Part shown: positions 5,884 through 13,787 of the stretch, piece after piece
Layout: each line of letters starts with the position of its first letter
Numbering within the stretch: the first letter of the stretch is position 1
Origin: an uncultured Eubacteriales bacterium
GTDB taxonomy: Bacteria; Bacillota; Clostridia; Oscillospirales; Acutalibacteraceae
Length of the DNA stretch: 15,392 bases
NCBI GenBank assembly: GCA_900540085.1
Contig: UQEU01000020.1
Location: 1 to 15,392, forward strand
Direction: 5' to 3'
The notes under the pieces: generated by a model
What the model was told of the DNA's origin: nothing
Databases searched by the model: none
The model's input: the letters and a program-made list of their open reading frames with translations, nothing else
Program-made: the position numbers and the translations under genes

Positions 5884-6633
5884 TTATTTTTGACCTTTTG
5901 TTCTTGCTTCGTAAACATCACACACTTCATCAACAGGACCGTTTGCGATTATTTTTCCGTGGTCAAGCAAGATTGCACTTTCGCAGATTTCTTTAACTTG
6001 ACCGATATTGTGTGAAACAAAGATTACAGTTACGCCCGAATCGAACATTGAACGAATTTTTGCAAGAGATTTTTTTCTGAACTTTGCGTCGCCGACTGAT
6101 AAAACTTCGTCTAAAATTAAAACATCGGGTTCAACGGCAGTTGCGATAGAGAAACCGAGTCTTGCTCTCATACCCGAAGAATAGTTCTTTACAGGTATAT
6201 CTATAAATTTGCCGAGTTCTGAAAATTCAATTATTTCATCGCATTTTGCATTGAGATAGTTTTTGTCATATCCGAGAATTGCACCGTATAGATATATGTT
6301 TTCTTTGCCGGTATAGTTTGGGTCAAAACCTGCACCGAGTTCGAGCAGGGGAGCAATTACGCCTTTTTTCTTTATTGTGCCTTCGGTTGGCTTATATACA
6401 CCTACAATAGTTTTTAACAGTGTACTTTTACCGGCACCGTTCAAACCCATTATTGCAAGATGTTCTCCTCGTTTAACATTAAAAGTAATGTTTTTTAATG
6501 CCCAAAACTCTTTGTACTCAAGTTTTCCTGTAATAAATTTGATAAAGTATTCTTTTAAATTATCTACTTTTTCTTTGTTAAGATTAAACTTCATACCGAC
6601 ATCGCTGAGCGATATCATAATATCATTGTCCAT
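5884..6633 (-). CDS. TagH/Wzt-family polysaccharide-export ABC ATPase
   Basis: A 249-residue ATPase of the TagH/TarH/Wzt/KpsT family, which drives export of lipid-linked teichoic acid or O-antigen-type polymers. Motifs: Walker A GLNGAGKST (63-71), the family-typical LLELGAGFDP segment (97-105) then GKENIYLYG, signature YSSGMRARLGF (151-161), Walker B VLILDEVLSVGD (171-182) and His208. The N-terminal 30-60 residues contain the WALKNITFNVKRGE start typical of this group. There is no C-terminal carbohydrate-binding extension, so the length is like S. aureus TarH, not the longer B. subtilis TagH. AAAGGAAG precedes the ATG. The expected TagG/Wzm permease is not adjacent or in the window. CDP-glycerol polymer genes at 10974-13785 suggest a teichoic-acid cargo. 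Confidence 0.9.
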   Translation of the reverse strand: MDNDIMISLSDVGMKFNLNKEKVDNLKEYFIKFITGKLEYKEFWALKNITFNVKRGEHLAIMGLNGAGKSTLLKTIVGVYKPTEGTIKKKGVIAPLLELGAGFDPNYTGKENIYLYGAILGYDKNYLNAKCDEIIEFSELGKFIDIPVKNYSSGMRARLGFSIATAVEPDVLILDEVLSVGDAKFRKKSLAKIRSMFDSGVTVIFVSHNIGQVKEICESAILLDHGKIIANGPVDEVCDVYEARTKGQK

Positions 6634-6736
6634 ATTATTCTTCCTTTAAGCAAGTTATTAAGTCATTTATTTAATTTAATATAGAAATGTCGCTGATGAT
6701 AAATACAGTATGTCTGTAAAATTTATAACTTGTTGT

Positions 6737-6765
6737 ATTATAGCTTTTGTTGATGAGATAATCAA
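6737..6765 (-). promoter_or_regulatory. Promoter of the TagH-type ATPase gene
   Basis: On the minus strand TTGATT (6765-6760) and TATAAT (6742-6737) are separated by exactly 17 bp. This gives a leader of about 100 nt before the ATG at 6633. The rest of the 6634-6916 gap is A/T-rich with no gene. A weak dyad TATAAT/ATTATA just after the amidohydrolase stop (about 6897-6914) is the only terminator-like structure there. Confidence 0.5.
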
Positions 6766-6916
6766 TTAAAATATATTTACAAAATTATAACAGTTTTATT
6801 TGTGTGATTAAATATATTTAATAAACCGCTATATTCATTATAGCATACTTTATCTGCGATTTCCATACATTAATAATTCTTTATGAAAACTGACTTATAA
6901 TCTATGAATTATAGGA

Positions 6917-8512
6917 CTATTTTGACTTAAAAATTACTTTTCCGTCTTTTATTGTTTCAAGAACATTGATTTTTTCAATTTTATTTTTATCGACAGAAAG
7001 AGGATTGTTGTCTAAAATTACAAAATCAGCATTTTTACCGACTTCAATGCTGCCTTTTTCATTTTCTTCAAAATATTGATATGCGGCATTTATTGTTACT
7101 GCTTTGATAGCGTTTAATACATCTGTTTTTTGGTTTTCGCCGATTGTTTTGCCTGACTTTGAGACTCTGTTTACTGCACAAGATATTGTTTTCAACATAT
7201 CGGGAGGAACAACGGGGCTGTCCTGATGAAAAGTGAACTTTACGCCTAAATCCAAAGCGTCTTTTACAGGGGAAATTTGACTTCCTCTTTTTTGTCCGAA
7301 ATTTTTTAAATGAATGTCGCCCCAATAATATGTGTGTGCAACAAAGAAACTTGCCATCATACCGATTTTTGCCATTCTTTTAAGTTGGTCTTTTCTTACA
7401 AGTTGAGCGTGTACCATAACTGCACGGTTGCAGTCGCTCTTTTTTTCTTCGGCAAGTGCTTTTTCAAATTGTGATATATATTGTTCGGCGGCTTGGTCTC
7501 CGTTGCAATGTGCCAAAAGTTGTTGTTTTTTATTTAAAGCGAGTTTGATATATTTCAGCAATTCATCGTCTTCGTAGATGGGGTAACCACAGTAATCTTT
7601 TTCGTTTTCGTACGGCTTTGACATCCATGCCGTTTTGCCTTGAGGCGAGCCGTCTAAAAATATTTTGTATCCGCCGAGTTTGAAATGATTGTGATATTTA
7701 TTTGCATACAACGGCTCTTTGTCAAATAAGTCGGATGCGGTTGCTATATCGGCAAAACCGATAACATCAATTTTTAAAACTTTTGAACTTGAAGCATATT
7801 TTAAAAGTTCAAATAACGGCTTGGCAACCATTCCTTCTTGTACGGTTGCAATTCCGTAACTTGCATAGTCGTTTTGTGCTTTGTTGATTAAATTGAGTAA
7901 GTTTTCAACAGACGGAGTGGGTATTTTTGACTGGAAGTCTAAAAAAGCCTTTTCTTCCATATATCCGTTGGGAACGAGAGAATTTTCTTCCCTTGCGTAT
8001 CGTCCGTTTGAAAAGTCTTTTGTGTTTTCGTCTATTTTTTGAATTTCAAGTGCTTTTGAATTTGCAACGCCCATGTGTGAAGATGCGTGAATTATTAAAA
8101 TGGGTTTTGTGTCGCTTATTTTGTCAAGTGTGTGTCTGTCGGGATGCTTTTGTTCTTTTAAAAAGTTTTGGTCGTAGTTGCAACCGATAATCCATTTGTC
8201 TGACGGAAATTTATTTTTATTAATGAAATTGCTCATTGTGTTTATAATGTCTTCAAAATTTTTGCAATTTGATAAGTCGCATTGCTCCAAAGCATGTGCA
8301 TATCCTGTAAAATGCGAGTGAGCGTCTATGAAAGCGGGGAGTATAGTTTTGCCTTTTAAGTCAATAAGTTTGTCGCCGTCTTTTTTGATTGACAGTATTT
8401 CTTCATTGCTTCCTACTGCCGTAATTTTCCCGTTTTCTTCACAGAGAGCCTGTGCAAACATATTTTTGTCGTTTACGGTAATAATGTCGCCGTTGTAATA
8501 AATGGTTTTCAT
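6917..8512 (-). CDS. YtcJ-type metal-dependent amidohydrolase
   Basis: A 531-residue member of the amidohydrolase superfamily (Amidohydro_3, YtcJ/AepA-like). An N-terminal beta-sandwich strand (KTIYYNGDIITVN) leads to the metal site DAHSH (His65, His67). Further likely metal or catalytic positions are Lys283 (GGYKIFLDGS), His335 (LLAHCNGD), His368 (MVHAQLV) and Asp431 (FHQDSPVVPP). The C-terminus closes the sandwich (GKNADFVILDNNPL). Length is normal for the family and no signal peptide is present, so it is cytoplasmic. GAGGG lies before the ATG. The true substrate is unknown for most of the family; hydrolysis of an amide or N-acyl compound is inferred. It is transcribed alone, between yebC's terminator and the TagH-type gene. 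A poor TATACT -10 (8576-8571) is the only promoter hint. Confidence 0.9.
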   Translation of the reverse strand: MKTIYYNGDIITVNDKNMFAQALCEENGKITAVGSNEEILSIKKDGDKLIDLKGKTILPAFIDAHSHFTGYAHALEQCDLSNCKNFEDIINTMSNFINKNKFPSDKWIIGCNYDQNFLKEQKHPDRHTLDKISDTKPILIIHASSHMGVANSKALEIQKIDENTKDFSNGRYAREENSLVPNGYMEEKAFLDFQSKIPTPSVENLLNLINKAQNDYASYGIATVQEGMVAKPLFELLKYASSSKVLKIDVIGFADIATASDLFDKEPLYANKYHNHFKLGGYKIFLDGSPQGKTAWMSKPYENEKDYCGYPIYEDDELLKYIKLALNKKQQLLAHCNGDQAAEQYISQFEKALAEEKKSDCNRAVMVHAQLVRKDQLKRMAKIGMMASFFVAHTYYWGDIHLKNFGQKRGSQISPVKDALDLGVKFTFHQDSPVVPPDMLKTISCAVNRVSKSGKTIGENQKTDVLNAIKAVTINAAYQYFEENEKGSIEVGKNADFVILDNNPLSVDKNKIEKINVLETIKDGKVIFKSK

Positions 8513-8707
8513 AACTTGTCCCTCGATTTTCTTAATGAATTTCGGTTTGTGTTTATGTTTAATATATTTTAGTATAACTGCAATTATGCAATTTTTATTT
8601 TAAGAAGTGTTTAAATTATTATTAACTGAATGTGTAATATATAAACTATATATAAATATAAAGATTTGTATAAACATTATTAAATATAAATATAAAAATA
8701 AAAAAGC

Positions 8708-8737
8708 AAAAAGCGAACGGACATCCGTTCGCTTTTT
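8708..8737 (-). terminator. Terminator of yebC
   Basis: A 14-bp stem (AAAAAGCGAACGGA, 8708-8721, with its complement 8724-8737) lies 12 nt after the yebC stop. On the minus strand it is followed by a long T-rich run. The 8513-8707 stretch between this terminator and the amidohydrolase start is very A/T-rich and holds no supported gene. Confidence 0.92.
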
Positions 8738-8749
8738 ATTTTGCTTATA

Positions 8750-9493
8750 TCAGCCGTTATATTCGTCTTCGTTTTCCCAGTTGTGCCAAATTGCCTGAAC
8801 ATCGTCGTTTTCTTCAAACATTTCAATCATTCGGCTCATTTTTTTCATATCCTCTTCGTCTTCAAGACGAGTGTATGTTGACGGGATATATGCCGGTTCG
8901 GAAGAAATGATTTTGTAGCCTTTGCCTTCAAGTTCTTCTCTGATTACTCCGACATCATTTGCCTCTGTTCTGATTTCAAAAATATCTTCATCGTCAGTAA
9001 GGAAATCTGTTGCACCTGCTTCCAAAGCGTCTTCCATAAGTTGTTCTTCGTCAACATCTTCTTTTTCAATAACGATAACGCCCTGACGGCCGAACATAAA
9101 TGTAACGCTTCCGCTTGTACCCATATTTCCGCCCGCTTTGTCAAAATAGTGGCGAACTTCACCTGCGGTACGGTTACGGTTGTCTGTGAGTGTTTCTACA
9201 ATAACTGCAACACCTGACGGACCGTATCCTTCGTATATGATTTCTTCATAGTTGTTTCCGCCGTCTTCACCTGCGGCTTTTTTGATAATTCTGTCTATAT
9301 TGTCGTTTGGCACATTGTTCTGTTTTGCTTTTGCAATGACATCTTTAAGTTTTGAGTTGACATTTGGGTCGGGACCGCCTTCTTTAACTGCAACAGAAAG
9401 TTCTCTGCCTATTTTTGTGAAAACTTTTGCTCTGGCAATGTCGGTTTTTTCTTTTTTTCGTTTAATAGTACTCCATTTTGAATGACCGCTCAT
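8750..9493 (-). CDS. yebC: YebC/PmpR (TACO1) family protein
   Basis: A 247-residue protein beginning with the family hallmark MSGHSKWSTIKRKK, followed by RAKVFTKIGREL and the conserved GPSGVAVIVETLTDNRNRT and GGNMGTSGSVTFMF segments. Length and start match the family. The frame is open for 18 more codons upstream, but the ATG at 9493 has AAGGAGAG before it and restores the canonical N-terminus. The family was long labelled transcriptional regulator (PmpR). The mitochondrial homologue TACO1 is a translation factor, and bacterial members have been linked to translation of proline-rich stretches, so a cytoplasmic ribosome-associated role is likely. It is monocistronic and divergent from glyA. 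A weak promoter, TTACAA-17-TATTAT on the minus strand (9607-9579), is possible. Confidence 0.97.
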   Translation of the reverse strand: MSGHSKWSTIKRKKEKTDIARAKVFTKIGRELSVAVKEGGPDPNVNSKLKDVIAKAKQNNVPNDNIDRIIKKAAGEDGGNNYEEIIYEGYGPSGVAVIVETLTDNRNRTAGEVRHYFDKAGGNMGTSGSVTFMFGRQGVIVIEKEDVDEEQLMEDALEAGATDFLTDDEDIFEIRTEANDVGVIREELEGKGYKIISSEPAYIPSTYTRLEDEEDMKKMSRMIEMFEENDDVQAIWHNWENEDEYNG

Positions 9494-9601
9494 TTCAATC
9501 TCTCCTTGTATATTATTAAAATCTGCAACAATTTTAACACAAAACAATTAGGTTATCAAGTACTATTATGGTATTATTATAATACAAAACAAAAGAAAAT
9601 G

Positions 9602-9630
9602 TTGTAATATAAATAATAATGTGGTAAAAT
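9602..9630 (+). promoter_or_regulatory. Promoter of the glyA operon
   Basis: TTGTAA (9602-9607) and TAAAAT (9625-9630) with a 17-bp spacer, about 70 nt before the glyA ATG. The leader of about 65 nt is A/T-rich and too short for a glycine riboswitch; none is visible. Confidence 0.5.
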
Positions 9631-9702
9631 GCCTATATTATGTATATGTTCATTTTATATAAATGAATGTAAATCTTTAAAGCATTTAAAGGGGTAACTG
9701 TA

Positions 9703-10953
9703 ATGTATAATGATTATTTCGATTCAATTTCACTTGTTAGAAAAGAAGACAGCGAAGTTGCAGATGCAATGGAACTTGAACTTAAAAGACAGCGTGACAA
9801 CATAGAACTTATTGCGTCAGAAAACCTTGTTTCTCCTGCTGTTATGGCAGCTATGGGTTCTGTACTTACAAATAAATACGCAGAAGGTTTGCCGTCAAAG
9901 CGTTATTACGGCGGATGCCAGTGTGTAGATATTGTTGAAAATATCGCTCGTGAAAGAGCATGTAAACTTTTTGGTGCAGATGCTGCAAATGTTCAGCCTC
10001 ATTCAGGTGCTCAGGCAAATACTGCCGTTTACTTTGCACTTCTTCAACCCGGTGATACCGTAATGGGTATGAGCCTTGACAACGGCGGACATTTGACACA
10101 CGGTTCACCTGTAAATATCAGCGGTAAATATTTCAATTTTGTACCTTACGGTGTAAATGACGAAGGATTTATTGATTATGACGCATTTGAAAAACAAGCT
10201 ATGGAAGTTAAACCGAAACTTATAGTTGCAGGTGCTTCTGCTTATCCGAGAATTATAGATTTTGAAAGAATTTCTCAAATTGCAAAAAAGGTTGACGCTT
10301 TGTTTATGGTAGATATGGCACACATTGCAGGTCTTGTTGCGGCAGGACTTCATCCATCTCCCGTACCGTATGCAGATATTGTTACAACCACAACTCACAA
10401 AACTCTCAGAGGTCCGAGAGGCGGACTTATCCTTATGAAAGAAGAGTTTGAAAAGGCAATTAACAAAGCTGTTTTCCCCGGTACTCAGGGCGGACCGCTT
10501 ATGCACACAATCGCTGCTAAAGCAGTGTGTTTCGGCGAAGCACTTAAACCTGAATTTAAAGAATATCAAAAGAGAGTTGTTGAAAATGCACAGGCACTTG
10601 CAAAGGGCTTGACATCAAGAGGACTCAATCTTGTTTCGGGCGGTACAGACAATCACTTGATGCTTCTCAACCTTATCGGTACAGATGTTACAGGTAAAGA
10701 ACTTGAACACAGACTTGATGAAGTTCATATTACTCTCAATAAAAATACAGTTCCTAACGAACCTCTTTCTCCGTTCATCACAAGCGGTGTTCGTATCGGT
10801 ACTCCTGCTGCCACAACAAGAGGTCTCGGTACTGAAGATATGGACAAGATTGCAGAGTTCATTTATCTTGCAGTAACAGATTTTGAAAATAAAAAAGATT
10901 ATATTATTTCGGGCGTAGAAGAAATTTGCAAAAAATATCCTCTTTACGAATAA
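9703..10953 (+). CDS. glyA: Serine hydroxymethyltransferase
   Basis: A 416-residue cytoplasmic PLP enzyme that interconverts serine plus tetrahydrofolate with glycine plus 5,10-methylene-tetrahydrofolate, feeding glycine and one-carbon units to purine, thymidylate and methionine synthesis. Diagnostic segments are RQRDNIELIASEN (30-41), SKRYYGGCQCVD (65-76), NVQPHSGAQAN (96-106), VDMAHIAGLVAAG (203-215) and the PLP-lysine site TTTTHKTLRGPRGG with Lys233. Length is normal. AAAGGGG lies about 9 nt before the ATG. Only about 20 nt with no terminator separate it from the following glycerophosphotransferase gene, so it is likely the first gene of a five-gene transcript. It keeps the best-adapted, most regular codon use of the window, as expected for a highly expressed gene (visual impression). 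Confidence 0.98.
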   Translation: MYNDYFDSISLVRKEDSEVADAMELELKRQRDNIELIASENLVSPAVMAAMGSVLTNKYAEGLPSKRYYGGCQCVDIVENIARERACKLFGADAANVQPHSGAQANTAVYFALLQPGDTVMGMSLDNGGHLTHGSPVNISGKYFNFVPYGVNDEGFIDYDAFEKQAMEVKPKLIVAGASAYPRIIDFERISQIAKKVDALFMVDMAHIAGLVAAGLHPSPVPYADIVTTTTHKTLRGPRGGLILMKEEFEKAINKAVFPGTQGGPLMHTIAAKAVCFGEALKPEFKEYQKRVVENAQALAKGLTSRGLNLVSGGTDNHLMLLNLIGTDVTGKELEHRLDEVHITLNKNTVPNEPLSPFITSGVRIGTPAATTRGLGTEDMDKIAEFIYLAVTDFENKKDYIISGVEEICKKYPLYE

Positions 10954-10973
10954 TCAGAAAAGGATGATTTAAA

Positions 10974-12080
10974 ATAAAAGCGTTTTTAATTGATGTTTTA
11001 AAATTCTTTTTAAAAATTATTTATGCTCCCATAAAATTGTTTAAAACAAAAAACAGGATAGTTTATTTGTCAAGACAGTCTAATGAGAAGTCTCTTGATA
11101 TGATTTTGCTTGAAAAACAAATTTCAAAATTAAGTCCCGAAACAGAACAGGTTTTCAGACTCAAAATGATAGATGACGACTTTTCATCGAAGTTTAAATA
11201 TTGTTTTCATTTAATCGGAGATATGTACTATCTTGCAACTTCAAAAGTCGCAATTTGTGACACTTATTCTATACCTGTTTCTTGTTTGAAACATAAAAAA
11301 AGTCTCAAAGTAATTCAACTTTGGCACGCTCTCGGTGCTGTTAAAAAATTTGGCTTGCAGTCGCTTGGTACAAAAGAGGGAAGAGACCCTAAAATCAGCA
11401 AAGCTATGTGTATGCACCAAAATTATGACTATGTTATGGCGCCGTCTAAAAAATCAGCCTTGTTTTATGCGGAGGCTTTCGGCTGTGAAAAGTCGAAAAT
11501 CAAGATTTCTTCATTACCTCATATTGACTATTTGCTTGACAGAGAAAACAGCAGAAGCAAGGAGTTTTTTGAACAAAATCCTGATTGTACTGCGAAAAAA
11601 AATGTGCTCTATCTGCCTACTTTCAGAGACAGAGAAGAGTATATTGCAAATGAACTTAAAGTTGCGTTTGAAGACGACGACAGTTTTCGTTTAATAATAC
11701 AATCTCATCCGCTCAGCAGTGCTCCAAAAGATGAAAAATACAGTTGTAAAGGCGATTTTTCGACTTTTGATTTATTGAAAATTGCAGATTATATAATAAC
11801 GGACTATTCTGCGTGTGCTTTTGAAGCTGCTGTTTTGATGAAACCTTTGTATTTTTTCGTACCCGATTACGACATATATCAAAAGGAAAGAGGTCTTAAC
11901 ATTGACCTCAAAAAAGAAATGGGTTTTGCAGTTTTTGAAAATTCTCAGTCGCTTTACGAAGCAATAAAATCAAAACCGTACGACTTTGATAAACTTTATA
12001 AATTCAAGTCTGATTATGTTGAAAACACAAAGTCAAACAATGCCGAAGTTTTGGCAAAATTTGTTGTTTCACTTTTATAA
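10974..12080 (+). CDS. CDP-glycerol glycerophosphotransferase family protein (TagB/TagF-like), probable ATA start
   Basis: A 368-residue member of the Glyphos_transf family, which moves glycerol-phosphate from CDP-glycerol to a lipid-linked primer or growing teichoic-acid chain at the inner membrane face. Family marks (368-residue numbering) are IQLWHALGAVKKFG (His118), LYLPTFRD (about 212-219), a later His (QSHPLSS) and IITDYSACAFEAAVLMKP (about 274-291). The frame is open back to 10968. The first codon with a well-spaced ribosome site (AGGATG, 7 nt) is ATA at 10974, giving the natural-looking amphipathic start I/M-KAFLIDVLKFFLKIIY. A TTG at 11037 has no ribosome site and would cut off this conserved-looking N-terminus. 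The shorter length relative to full TagF suggests a TagB-like primase or polymerase. The exact acceptor is unknown. Confidence 0.85.
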   Translation: MKAFLIDVLKFFLKIIYAPIKLFKTKNRIVYLSRQSNEKSLDMILLEKQISKLSPETEQVFRLKMIDDDFSSKFKYCFHLIGDMYYLATSKVAICDTYSIPVSCLKHKKSLKVIQLWHALGAVKKFGLQSLGTKEGRDPKISKAMCMHQNYDYVMAPSKKSALFYAEAFGCEKSKIKISSLPHIDYLLDRENSRSKEFFEQNPDCTAKKNVLYLPTFRDREEYIANELKVAFEDDDSFRLIIQSHPLSSAPKDEKYSCKGDFSTFDLLKIADYIITDYSACAFEAAVLMKPLYFFVPDYDIYQKERGLNIDLKKEMGFAVFENSQSLYEAIKSKPYDFDKLYKFKSDYVENTKSNNAEVLAKFVVSLL

Positions 12081-12106
12081 GTTTTGTTATATAAGGAGAT
12101 TTTAAA

Positions 12107-12547
12107 ATGAAAAGAGTTTTAACTTACGGTACATTTGACCTTCTTCATTACGGTCATATCAATATTTTGAAAAGAGCAAAGCAACTCGGAGACTATTTAG
12201 TGGTTGCTTTATCTACTGACGAGTTCAATGAAAGTAAAGGCAAAAAAGCATATCATAACTATGAAACAAGAAAGAAAATGCTTGAAGCAATAAGATATGT
12301 TGACCTTGTTATTCCCGAAAATAATTGGGAACAAAAAATTGATGATGTTAAAAATTATCATATCGACACTGTTGTAATGGGCTCTGATTGGGCAGGCAGC
12401 GATAAATTTGATTATTTAAAAGAGTATTGTGAAGTTGTTTTTCTTGAACGCACTCCCGGTATATCTACAAGTATGATAAAACATGATTTAGGACTCGTAG
12501 ATGCAATCAACGGTGTTGACCAACTTCCCGAATCTAAAAAGGACTAA
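12107..12547 (+). CDS. tagD: Glycerol-3-phosphate cytidylyltransferase
   Basis: A 146-residue nucleotidyltransferase that makes CDP-glycerol from CTP and glycerol-3-phosphate, the activated donor for the flanking transferases. The signature GTFDLLHYGH (residues 8-17) binds CTP, and RTPGISTSMIK near residues 118-128 is the second family motif (RTxGISTT-like). Length fits TagD/TarD (about 130 residues) with a slightly longer C-terminal tail (GLVDAINGVDQLPESKKD). AAGGAG precedes the ATG. There are 26 nt after the first transferase and 2 nt before the second, so the three form one transcription unit. The enzyme is cytoplasmic. Confidence 0.96.
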   Translation: MKRVLTYGTFDLLHYGHINILKRAKQLGDYLVVALSTDEFNESKGKKAYHNYETRKKMLEAIRYVDLVIPENNWEQKIDDVKNYHIDTVVMGSDWAGSDKFDYLKEYCEVVFLERTPGISTSMIKHDLGLVDAINGVDQLPESKKD

Positions 12548-12549
12548 TT

Positions 12550-13785
12550 ATGAAGACTTTGAAAAAATTTTTAAATAAAGTCATTGAAAAAAGCCTTGTA
12601 CTGCGAAAGAGTGCAAGGCTTGTACGCTATGTGGCAGGAAAAATAAAATACGCAATTTGTACTTTTTCTGTTAAAACGGAAGAAAATTGTGTCGTTTTTG
12701 CATCGTTTAACGGAAAATCTTTTTGCGACAGTCCGAAAGCGATATATAATTATCTTAAAGGAAGCAATGAAGATTTGTGCTTTATTTGGGCATTTTCAGA
12801 ACCTCAAAGATATGAATTTTTAAAAGATGAAAGAACAGAAGTTGTAAAGTTCGGCTCAAAACAGTTTTTTGAATACCTTAAGATGTCAAAATATTGGGTT
12901 TTTAATTCTATGATATATGATTTTGTAAAACCAAATAAAGAACAGGTATATGTTCAGTGTTGGCACGGTACACCGCTTAAAAAAATCGGTTGCGATTTAA
13001 AATATACCGACAATGCCATGAACAGTATAAGTGAAGTACACAAAAAATACAGAAATGACGCACAAAAATTCAAATACCTTATCGCACCTTCGGATTTTGC
13101 GGCTGAAAAATTTAAAACCTGCTGGGATTTAAAAGCATTAAATCGTGAAGATGCAGTTGTTACAACAGGGTATCCGAGAAATGATTTTTTGAAAAAATTT
13201 ACATCTAAAGATGTTTTGGAAATTAAGAAAAAACTCAATATTGATTTAGATAAAAAAGTCGTTCTGTACGCACCTACATGGCGTGACAATGAGCATAATG
13301 AAAAAGGGTATTCATTTTCTCTTCCGATAGATTTTGACGAATTGCAAAAATCACTTTCTGATGAATATGTTGTTTTGTTCAGGGCTCATTATCTTGTCGC
13401 TTCTGTTTTTGATTTTGAAAAGTACAGAGGCTTTGTATATAATGTTTCTGATTATGATGATATAAGCGAGTTGTATATTGTTTCCGATTTGCTTGTTACA
13501 GACTATTCAAGCGTGTTTTTTGACTATGCAAACTTGAAAAGACCTGTTTTATTTTATATGTATGATTTGGAAAAGTACAGAGATGAAATTCGTGGTTTCT
13601 ATATCGGGTTGGAAGAATTGCCCGGTAAAATCATTGAAGATGAAAAATCATTGTGCCGTGAAATTAATAATTCTTTGGAAAACTTTGAGTATTCGGAAAA
13701 ATATAGATTGTTTAATGAGAAATTCAACAGCCTTGACGACGGAAATGCTTCTTGCCGTGTGGCTGAAATTATGTTGGAGGGATAA
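12550..13785 (+). CDS. CDP-glycerol:poly(glycerophosphate) glycerophosphotransferase (TagF-type)
   Basis: A 411-residue Glyphos_transf protein that uses CDP-glycerol to extend poly(glycerol phosphate). After a basic, amphipathic N-terminus (about 1-36), suited to peripheral membrane binding, come VVFASFNGKSFCDSPKAIY (48-66), the catalytic-type CWHGTPLKKIG (His139), LYAPTWRD (239-246), FRAHYLV (His280) and LLVTDYSSVFFDYANLKRPVLFY (314-336). These match the catalytic half of TagF and also TagB/TarB; TagF itself is longer, so primase or polymerase cannot be told apart here. AAAAAGGA precedes the ATG, which lies 2 nt after the tagD stop. The next gene begins 2 nt after its own stop. Confidence 0.9.
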   Translation: MKTLKKFLNKVIEKSLVLRKSARLVRYVAGKIKYAICTFSVKTEENCVVFASFNGKSFCDSPKAIYNYLKGSNEDLCFIWAFSEPQRYEFLKDERTEVVKFGSKQFFEYLKMSKYWVFNSMIYDFVKPNKEQVYVQCWHGTPLKKIGCDLKYTDNAMNSISEVHKKYRNDAQKFKYLIAPSDFAAEKFKTCWDLKALNREDAVVTTGYPRNDFLKKFTSKDVLEIKKKLNIDLDKKVVLYAPTWRDNEHNEKGYSFSLPIDFDELQKSLSDEYVVLFRAHYLVASVFDFEKYRGFVYNVSDYDDISELYIVSDLLVTDYSSVFFDYANLKRPVLFYMYDLEKYRDEIRGFYIGLEELPGKIIEDEKSLCREINNSLENFEYSEKYRLFNEKFNSLDDGNASCRVAEIMLEG

Positions 13786-13787
13786 TT

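Noticed and set aside
8607..8798. 63-codon frame on the plus strand
   Set aside because: It has low-complexity Lys/Ile/Tyr content from an A/T-rich spacer, runs through the yebC terminator into yebC, and lacks a ribosome site.
9631..9702. Glycine riboswitch in front of glyA
   Set aside because: The leader is only about 65 nt, A/T-rich and without the conserved glycine-aptamer core.
10105..10569. 154-codon frame on the minus strand
   Set aside because: It lies wholly inside glyA, is Cys/Phe/Ser-rich with no domain or ribosome site, and is explained by the composition of the complementary strand.
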